Shown: piece by piece, positions 42,990-48,141 of the stretch | How the letters are laid out: the number at the start of each line of letters is the position of its first letter | Numbering within the stretch: position 1 is the first letter of the stretch | Assembly (NCBI GenBank): GCA_020425605.1 | Contig: JAGQRH010000029.1 | Location: forward strand, 1-48,141 | From: Planctomycetota bacterium | Lineage (GTDB): Bacteria > Planctomycetota > UBA8742 > UBA2392 | Direction: 5' to 3' | Length of the DNA: 48,141 nucleotides | Position numbers and translations under genes: made by a program | Notes under the pieces: generated by a model | What the model was told of the DNA's origin: nothing | Seen by the model: the letters and a program-made list of their open reading frames with translations, nothing else | Database searches by the model: none

Positions 42990-43001
42990 GCAAATGAGTG
43001 G

Positions 43002-43044
43002 CATGCGCTTCCAGCGCATGAATCGCAGCGGCTTCCAGCCGCTG
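43002..43044. repeat. Two tandem hairpins with identical TTCCA loops
   Basis: CATGCGC-TTCCA-GCGCATG (43002-43020) and CAGCGGC-TTCCA-GCCGCTG (43026-43044) lie side by side after the ABC-F gene. Both have 7-bp perfect stems and the same loop. They look like a REP-type intergenic element. They may also help end the ABC-F transcript. Confidence 0.65.
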
Positions 43045-43108
43045 TCGTCCAATCTGTGTCGCATAGGCTTGTAGGCTTCTTGTGTTCTCTTTTCGCAAGG
43101 AGCTAGTG

Positions 43109-43633
43109 ATGAGCAGGAAGAAGAAGTGGCGGAACCCCGCCAACCCTGATTACAAGCCGGAGGCGAACTACGGCGATGTGGCTGTTGCAGACACGCCTGA
43201 GGCGACAGTCACGGCGACGAGCCCGGCGCGCGAAGTTGTGGATGGCGTGGCCAAGCCGTTGCCCGACCTGAACGTGGGCGAAGACGAGGCGCGTGGCTTC
43301 CTCAACGAGGTGCTGCGCTTCCTGAACGCGGTCGTAACGAAGACCAACTGCGTGCTGGAAACGATCCCGGCCGGCGAAGTGCGCGATGCCGTTGCACCCG
43401 ACACGGACCCCCAAGCCGCGCAGCCCGCCAAAAGGAAACTGCCGAAGGCTCACCCGGTGCTGGCTCTGATGCGCTATGGTGTCTCGGCCTCGAGGCTGCT
43501 GTACACGCTGCTTCAGCGCACGCACCCGCAGCTGTTCTCGCGCGGGCACGATCACCCGAAGGATGTGACCCAAACGGCCGCCGCGTGCGCGCAGTTCCTG
43601 CGTAGCAAGCTGCCGGAGATGTTGAAGACGTAG
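43109..43633 (+). CDS. Protein of unknown function
   Basis: This is a 174-aa protein. AAGGAG upstream supports the ATG at 43109. A basic N-terminus (MSRKKKWRNPANPDYKPEAN) precedes an acidic/Thr/Pro stretch. A helical part follows with VGEDEARGFLNEVLRFLNAV and VLALMRYGVSASRLLYTLLQ. There is no signal peptide or known motif. It is flanked on both sides by hairpin repeats. Confidence 0.65.
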   Translation: MSRKKKWRNPANPDYKPEANYGDVAVADTPEATVTATSPAREVVDGVAKPLPDLNVGEDEARGFLNEVLRFLNAVVTKTNCVLETIPAGEVRDAVAPDTDPQAAQPAKRKLPKAHPVLALMRYGVSASRLLYTLLQRTHPQLFSRGHDHPKDVTQTAAACAQFLRSKLPEMLKT

Positions 43634-43641
43634 CGCGTGGT

Positions 43642-43705
43642 GCGGGCGTCTCGCCCGCAATGTGTCGCGGGCCTCCGGCCCGCATCTGCGGCCGGGACGG
43701 CCGCA
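43642..43705. repeat. Three tandem GC-rich hairpins
   Basis: Perfect 7-bp stems lie at 43642-43658 (GCGGGCG/CGCCCGC), 43667-43683 (GCGGGCC/GGCCCGC) and 43687-43705 (TGCGGCC/GGCCGCA). They occupy almost the whole gap between two convergent genes. This looks like a REP-type element. It could also serve as a bidirectional terminator. Confidence 0.65.
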
Positions 43706-43712
43706 ACACGAG

Positions 43713-44243
43713 CTAGCAGACCGGCGTGATTTCCATGCGCGCGTCTTCGGGCTGGAAGTTCAGGCCGGCGGCGCGGTCCGGGTCGAGGCGGCGTACCTTG
43801 AAGGTCGGGAAGTTTACCGGCAGCGGCACGACTCTGCCTGGTTGCAGGCTCAGGCTGAAACGCAGGCAGAAATAGATGTAGTTGCAGCGCGCGATCACCG
43901 TGCCCGAGATCGCCAGGTAGTCGAAGCCGGCGACCTCGACGGGCGTGCGCGTCATGGTGTAGTGCCAGCCGTCGATCCTGAACCCGTGCGAGTGCGCGAA
44001 CTGGCGCAGGGTTTCGCGCGCGTGGTCGTGGTACAGGCGCACGGCGTCGTAGTGACCGAGCGGGCCGCGGGGGTTGCTTTCGTCTGCTGGAATCGGGTCC
44101 ATCACAAAATCCGTTGAGTCCCGCACAAGCCGCACACCATATTCGTGCGGAGTCGTGCTGCAAGCTTTGCAAGTGATTGTTGGCAACTTCGACGAACAAC
44201 CCCAAGTGGTGGCAAAGCGCGGGCGAAGTCTTGACACGTCCAT
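43713..44243 (-). CDS. Protein of unknown function
   Basis: This encodes up to 176 aa from the ATG at 44243; an ATG at 44102 (125 aa) is also possible because no ribosome-binding site decides the start. The part from MDPIPADESNPRGPLGHYDA onward looks protein-like, with DGWHYTMTRTPVEVAGFDYL and PVNFPTFKVRRLDPDRAAGL. The N-terminal stretch includes ITCKACST. No family is recognised. It has no signal peptide or membrane segment. Confidence 0.55.
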   Translation of the reverse strand: MDVSRLRPRFATTWGCSSKLPTITCKACSTTPHEYGVRLVRDSTDFVMDPIPADESNPRGPLGHYDAVRLYHDHARETLRQFAHSHGFRIDGWHYTMTRTPVEVAGFDYLAISGTVIARCNYIYFCLRFSLSLQPGRVVPLPVNFPTFKVRRLDPDRAAGLNFQPEDARMEITPVC

Positions 44244-44426
44244 GCGGGCAGCCAACGAAACCGCGTCGAAGTTACTGACAATTCAGCTGTGGAAAAGGTT
44301 TCTAATTCTGCTGAAACCCTTGCCTGGGGCTGGTCTTGGAGATTGGCGGCGACTGTGGTCACCGAATTAAGACTGCTTCCCGGGATGCCCCTGAGCTACC
44401 TTTGCGTTTATACGGGGGCTACGCTT

Positions 44427-44678
44427 ATGGGCATGGACGAGAACTTCCGCACCGTTCAACGCGCGCTTGAAACAGGCAACGATGTCCTGTTCGAAGTTGC
44501 TCGTCAGCGTCTTCCCGAAGAACTTGCTGAAACCGTCGAGGCCACCCGTCGCCAGCTCTCCGAAGCGCAGGCTGCCCTGGTGCGGCTTGAAGCCGAGTTG
44601 ATCCGCGCCCGCGATGAGCACAAGGGCTGGGCCCCGGTCGAGACCGAGTTCCCCCTCACACGAACAAGCCAAACCTGA
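44427..44678 (+). CDS. Small coiled-coil protein of unknown function
   Basis: This is an 83-aa protein (ATG at 44427; a second ATG two codons later). The central LAETVEATRRQLSEAQAALV is a strong coiled-coil or amphipathic helix, and the tail is Pro/Thr-rich. A longer upstream frame is open but lacks support. It ends 52 nt before the hydrolase gene. Confidence 0.55.
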   Translation: MGMDENFRTVQRALETGNDVLFEVARQRLPEELAETVEATRRQLSEAQAALVRLEAELIRARDEHKGWAPVETEFPLTRTSQT

Positions 44679-44730
44679 CGCGCAAACCACGTTGCCACGG
44701 TATGGTAGGCTCCCCACACGGAGGCCGACC

Positions 44731-45819
44731 ATGACCCGCCTTTTCAGCATTGCCCTGCTCACGCTCTGCGCATGCAGCGCCGTTGTCAGCCAGGACAAGC
44801 CCAGCGCGCCCGTCTACAAGATGCCGGTAGACGCCCGGTTTACCGCCGAGGACGTCAGCATCGACCGCAAGGGCGACGACGGCGACTTCGAGATTGCCGG
44901 CACGCTCAACATCCCCAGGGGTGACAAGCCGGAAAGCGGCTGGCCGGCGGTGCTGTTCATCAGCGGCTCAGGCTCCGAGACGCGCCACGGTTTTCAGGGC
45001 GCGCTGGACACCGGCTCGTGGGAGTTGACCGACGCAGTGAGCAACGCAGGCTTTGCCGTGCTGGCCGTCGATGATCGCGGCATCGGTGAAACGCCGGCCG
45101 GCCCCGCCGGGTTTGACGCGTCAACACTCGGCTATGACGAGTTGGTCGGCGACGCGCAGGCGGCGCTCACGTACCTGATCGAACGCGCGGAGATCGACAA
45201 GTCGCGCATCTTCATCATCGGCCACAGCGAGGGCGGACTGACCGCGCCGATCCTGGCCGGCAGGAACGACATCGCGGGCGTGGTGTTCATGGCGGCGATG
45301 GGACGCAACCTTTACGACGTCACGATCGACCAGACCAGCGCCGCCATGGAAAAGCTGCCCAAGGCCGTGCGCGAGAGCAACATGAAGGTGCAGCGCGAGT
45401 TTCAGGATGCGGTGAAGGAAGACCGCGCGCCGAACTTTGAAATCATTGGCAAAGACAAGGCGACCGTGGACGCGCTCAAGGCCGTCTACAAGAAGCAGGT
45501 CGAGCCGCTTAAGGCCTGGTGGCATGACCACTTCGCGCTGGACGTGCCTGCAATCCACGCCGCGGTGAAGTGCCCGTGCTTTGTCGCCAATGGCAGTTCC
45601 GATTTCCAGGTCAGTCCTGACAACGACGCGCGGCAGATCGTGAAGAACCTGATGGCGGGCAAGTGCAGTGACGTCCAGTTCAGGCTGTACGAAGACCTCG
45701 ACCACCTCTTCAAGCCATGCAACGGCCGCAAGTCCGAGATGAAGATCTACTTCGAGGACCGTCGCGTTGACGGCGGCTACCTCAAGGACGTAGTCGCATG
45801 GCTGGAGGCGCACCGCTAA
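44731..45819 (+). CDS. Secreted alpha/beta hydrolase
   Basis: This is a 362-aa exported protein; GGAGG six bases before the ATG fixes the start. The N-terminus (LLTLCACSAVVSQDK) is a signal peptide, possibly a lipoprotein signal. The fold shows the oxyanion region FISGSGSETRHG, the nucleophile elbow GHSEGG (Ser166), an Asp region GSSDFQVSPDND and a late His in YEDLDHLFKP. These make a complete Ser-Asp-His triad. The substrate, an ester or peptide, is unknown. The SDR gene starts 3 nt after its stop. Confidence 0.88.
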   Translation: MTRLFSIALLTLCACSAVVSQDKPSAPVYKMPVDARFTAEDVSIDRKGDDGDFEIAGTLNIPRGDKPESGWPAVLFISGSGSETRHGFQGALDTGSWELTDAVSNAGFAVLAVDDRGIGETPAGPAGFDASTLGYDELVGDAQAALTYLIERAEIDKSRIFIIGHSEGGLTAPILAGRNDIAGVVFMAAMGRNLYDVTIDQTSAAMEKLPKAVRESNMKVQREFQDAVKEDRAPNFEIIGKDKATVDALKAVYKKQVEPLKAWWHDHFALDVPAIHAAVKCPCFVANGSSDFQVSPDNDARQIVKNLMAGKCSDVQFRLYEDLDHLFKPCNGRKSEMKIYFEDRRVDGGYLKDVVAWLEAHR

Positions 45820-45822
45820 GCC

Positions 45823-46626
45823 ATGAAGTTCCCCCACCAGGTCGTGGCAATCACAGGCGCGTCGAGTGGCATCGGCGCGGAGCTGGCCGTGCAACTTGGC
45901 GCGCTGGGCTGCAGTGTCGGGCTGATCGCCCGTCGTGAAGATCTGCTGAAGGAAGTCGCGGCAAAAGTAGTAGCCGCAGGCGGCAAGGCATGCTGCGCGA
46001 CGGCCGACGTCGCCGAGTATTCGCAGGTGCAGTCGGCCATGCAGACCATCAGCGCTCAGCTTGGTGAAATCGATTGCGTCGTGGCCAATGCCGGCGTTGG
46101 ACAGCAGCTGGATCGCAACGCGTTCGACGCCGCGGCTACCGAGCGCATCTTCCGCATCAACGTGCTCGGGATGGTCAATGCGTTCTACGCCGCGCTTCCG
46201 GGAATGCTGCAGCGCAAGCGCGGCCATCTTGTCAGCATTGCAAGCCTGGCGAGCTACCAGGGCCTGCCACGCGACGGCGGCTATGCCGCGAGCAAGGCCG
46301 CCATGCGCGTCCACTGCGAGGGCCTGCGAATCGAGCTGCGCGGTTCGGGAATTGACGTGTCAACGATATGCCCCGGCTTCATCCGGACGCCGCTCACGGA
46401 CAAGAACGAATTCGACATGCCGTTTCTGCTCGAGGTCGATGCCGCCACGCGCAAGATCATTCGTGCTGTCGCGCGAAGGCGCAGGGTCTACAATTTCCCG
46501 TGGCAGTTCTGGTGGCTGGTCAAGCTCGGTCAGCGCACGCCGCGCTGGCTGTTTGACCGCGTCATTGCCAGCCAGGATTCAAGGGCCGGTACCGGGCGAA
46601 CACAGAAGCGCAGCCACGAGCACTAG
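45823..46626 (+). CDS. Short-chain dehydrogenase/reductase
   Basis: This is a 267-aa classical SDR. The cofactor motif is ITGASSGIGAELA and the structural NAG is in VVANAGVGQ. The catalytic Ser is in LVSIASLASYQGLP, and the Tyr-Lys pair is in GYAASKAA. Arg37 after the second strand (LIARRE) favours NADP(H). The C-terminal RRVYNFPWQFWWLVKLGQ is a hydrophobic segment that may contact membranes. It is co-transcribed with the hydrolase upstream (3-nt gap) and probably with the AHSA1 gene. Confidence 0.93.
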   Translation: MKFPHQVVAITGASSGIGAELAVQLGALGCSVGLIARREDLLKEVAAKVVAAGGKACCATADVAEYSQVQSAMQTISAQLGEIDCVVANAGVGQQLDRNAFDAAATERIFRINVLGMVNAFYAALPGMLQRKRGHLVSIASLASYQGLPRDGGYAASKAAMRVHCEGLRIELRGSGIDVSTICPGFIRTPLTDKNEFDMPFLLEVDAATRKIIRAVARRRRVYNFPWQFWWLVKLGQRTPRWLFDRVIASQDSRAGTGRTQKRSHEH

Positions 46627-46651
46627 TTACCGCAGCAAGGCGAGGACATTC

Positions 46652-47080
46652 ATGGAACGCACAATCCACTTTGAAGTCGACATCGCCGCGCCCTCGCGCG
46701 ACCTGTGGTCGGTGCTGACCGAGGCCGACCAGATCCACGTCTGGTGGGAAGGCGTTCACGCCGTGAAGCTGAGCGATGCCAAGCCCGGCGGCATCTACAC
46801 GTTGCACTACGAAGAAGGCAAGGAAGATGTCTGCGAGATCTTGCAGAACGACCCCGGCAAGCTGCTTCGTTACAGCTGGAAGTCATCTGAGCCGCAGCCG
46901 ACCGTCGTTGAGTATCGGCTCAGTCCAATTGAGGGCGGCACGCGCCTCGTGTTCCATAACAGCGGCTACCTGCCCGGCGCCAAGTGGGACAAGTTCTACC
47001 AGGCCAACTTCATCGGCTGGCTCAAGATGATGCTTGGCGTGAAGAAGCTGCTGGAAGGCGCCCACGGGGGCAACGAATGA
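46652..47080 (+). CDS. SRPBCC/AHSA1-like domain protein
   Basis: This is a 142-aa helix-grip protein. It begins with IHFEVDIAAPSRDLWSVLTE, then DQIHVWWEGVH, typical of activator-of-Hsp90-like/polyketide cyclase folds that bind hydrophobic ligands. The C-terminal helix contains NFIGWLKMMLGVKKLLEG. The ATG at 46652 has a purine-rich AAGGCGAGGA upstream and lies 25 nt after the SDR. The ligand is unknown. Confidence 0.88.
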   Translation: MERTIHFEVDIAAPSRDLWSVLTEADQIHVWWEGVHAVKLSDAKPGGIYTLHYEEGKEDVCEILQNDPGKLLRYSWKSSEPQPTVVEYRLSPIEGGTRLVFHNSGYLPGAKWDKFYQANFIGWLKMMLGVKKLLEGAHGGNE

Positions 47081-47173
47081 GCGACCGCAGAATGGGCGTC
47101 TGGATGGAGTAGATTCGGCTTTGCCTGTCGCTGCGGGGCGCTAGATTGTTGCCCCTACAATCAAGGAGCGCGG

Positions 47174-47533
47174 ATGGACTTCCAACTCGGCAACATCTGC
47201 CACATCGAGATGGCAGGCGGCGAGCTCGCCCGCACGAAGGAATTCTACAGCAACGTCTTCGGCTGGAAGTTCAGCCCGATGAGCCCGACCTACGAGTTCT
47301 TCGACGCGGGCAACTTCAACGGCGCCATCGACCAGGACACGAAGCCCAGCCACGAGGGCACCGTGCTTGTGCTGGCGTGCGAGGACGTGGCAGACAAGCT
47401 CAGCGAAATCGAGCAGGCCGGCTGCAAGGTACTCAAGCCCAAGACGGCGATCGCCGAAGGCCATGGCTTCTACGGCTATTTCGAGGATCCGGCCGGAAAC
47501 AAGATGGGCGTCTGGCAGCCTGCCGCCACCTAG
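47174..47533 (+). CDS. VOC (glyoxalase-like) superfamily protein
   Basis: This is a 119-aa protein with the two beta-alpha-beta-beta-beta modules of the VOC fold. They begin ICHIEMAGGELARTKEFYSN and VLACEDVADKLSEIEQAGCK. The ending GFYGYFEDPAGNKMGVWQP includes the usual second metal-ligand region. His10 is a likely metal ligand. It resembles small VOC proteins of unassigned substrate rather than true glyoxalase I. Confidence 0.88.
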   Translation: MDFQLGNICHIEMAGGELARTKEFYSNVFGWKFSPMSPTYEFFDAGNFNGAIDQDTKPSHEGTVLVLACEDVADKLSEIEQAGCKVLKPKTAIAEGHGFYGYFEDPAGNKMGVWQPAAT

Positions 47534-47626
47534 CCCGGGAAATGTCGCACGTACAGGTATGCTCACCGCGTCGACGCCGGATTGGCCGGCGCGGCGATCA
47601 ACGCAGTCAACCAAACGGAGAGTGAG

Positions 47627-48141
47627 ATGGGACTCGTAGACAACCTGAAGTTCGACGCGGAGAACACGTACCGCGCCGCGGAATCGCTGTTCAAGCTCGT
47701 AGACAACGACAAGCTGGACTGGAAGCCAGCCACCGGCAAGAACTGGATGACCACCGGCCAGTTGCTCAAACACTGCACCAGCGCATGCGGCGGCGTGTCG
47801 CGCGGCTTCGTGACGGGCGACTGGAGCGGTGCGGGCGGCGGCGACAGCGACGAAGGCGGCGGCATGCCCACGGCCGAGAAGATGCCAACGGTCGCCAGCG
47901 TTGATGAAGCGCTGAAGCTGCTCGCGGCCGACAAGGACGTCGCATTGAAGACCTTCGCCGAGGCAGGCGAAGAGCGGCTTGCCAACGAGAAGGTCAGTGC
48001 GCCCTGGGGCGGTCCGCCGGTTGCGCTGTACCACCACCTGAATGACATGGTCGGGCACCTCGGTCAGCACAAGGCGCAGCTGTTCTACTACCTCAAGCTG
48101 CAGGGCAAGGACGTGAACACCATGCACCTCTGGGGCGTGGC
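47627..48141 (+). CDS. DinB-family protein, C-terminus beyond window
   Basis: 171 codons are visible. A four-helix DinB/DUF664-type metal-dependent protein is indicated by NWMTTGQLLKHCTSACGG and the later HHLNDMVGHLGQHKAQLFYY, whose His residues match the metal-binding positions. GGAG precedes the ATG. Members include thiol-dependent transferases, but the activity here is unknown. Confidence 0.82.
   Translation, partial: MGLVDNLKFDAENTYRAAESLFKLVDNDKLDWKPATGKNWMTTGQLLKHCTSACGGVSRGFVTGDWSGAGGGDSDEGGGMPTAEKMPTVASVDEALKLLAADKDVALKTFAEAGEERLANEKVSAPWGGPPVALYHHLNDMVGHLGQHKAQLFYYLKLQGKDVNTMHLWGV

Noticed and set aside
45121..46314. A 397-codon minus-strand frame over the hydrolase and SDR genes
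   Set aside because: It covers two clear plus-strand genes and shows no family features.

Overview
The window is about 48 kb of GC-rich bacterial chromosome packed with genes on both strands. There are no phage, insertion sequence, CRISPR or rRNA genes. Several features suggest a member of the Planctomycetota or a neighbouring environmental phylum: many secreted paralogues of unknown function, an ECF sigma factor overlapping a FecR-like/LRR membrane protein, TPR proteins related to signal-transduction ATPases, GTG and TTG starts, and hairpin-rich intergenic repeats. This assignment is inferred from gene content, not from a marker gene.

Layout. Positions 1-3069 (minus) carry an NAD-linked formate dehydrogenase: a NuoE/NuoF-like subunit, then the molybdopterin subunit, which is cut by the window edge and is read through an in-frame UGA (selenocysteine). 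Positions 3385-7004 (plus) are an operon of three secreted proteins sharing one unrecognised domain, the last fused to eight EF-hands. Positions 7212-13584 hold a LysM protein, a small membrane protein, a PAS histidine kinase with its receiver protein, a DUF481-like outer-membrane protein, a lipoprotein, tRNA-Pro(GGG) and mtnA. Positions 13662-22788 hold an HTH protein, an unknown protein, a SpoU methyltransferase, an APC permease with USP domains, a CHAD/SixA pair, a HIT-NTF2 fusion, an NmrA-like protein and RNase Y. Positions 23274-33423 hold a TPR protein lacking its expected ATPase, a stand-alone NuoF, the sigma/anti-sigma-like pair, a zinc-ribbon protein and a large Fis-HTH protein. Positions 33551-36131 are a ThiS/MoaD-like carrier with hom and thrB. 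Positions 36185-36845 are a small thioredoxin divergent from an HxlR regulator. Positions 36856-40745 (minus) hold pcm and three TlpA-like paralogues. Positions 40935-48141 (plus except one gene) hold an ABC-F ATPase, unknown proteins, a secreted hydrolase, an SDR, an AHSA1 protein, a VOC protein and a DinB protein.

The most striking signal is selenium use at two unrelated loci. In the formate dehydrogenase, the UGA occupies the catalytic selenocysteine position and is followed by a hairpin with a GGUCU loop at the same spacing as in E. coli fdhF. In the TlpA-like gene at 39753-40745, a UGA replaces the first cysteine of the CGPC motif, giving U-G-P-C, and is followed by a hairpin with a bulged U and a GUU loop. 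The adjacent paralogue keeps CGPC and the third has lost both cysteines, so the cluster shows Cys, Sec and redox-dead versions of one secreted protein side by side. A conventional annotation would split both selenoprotein genes.
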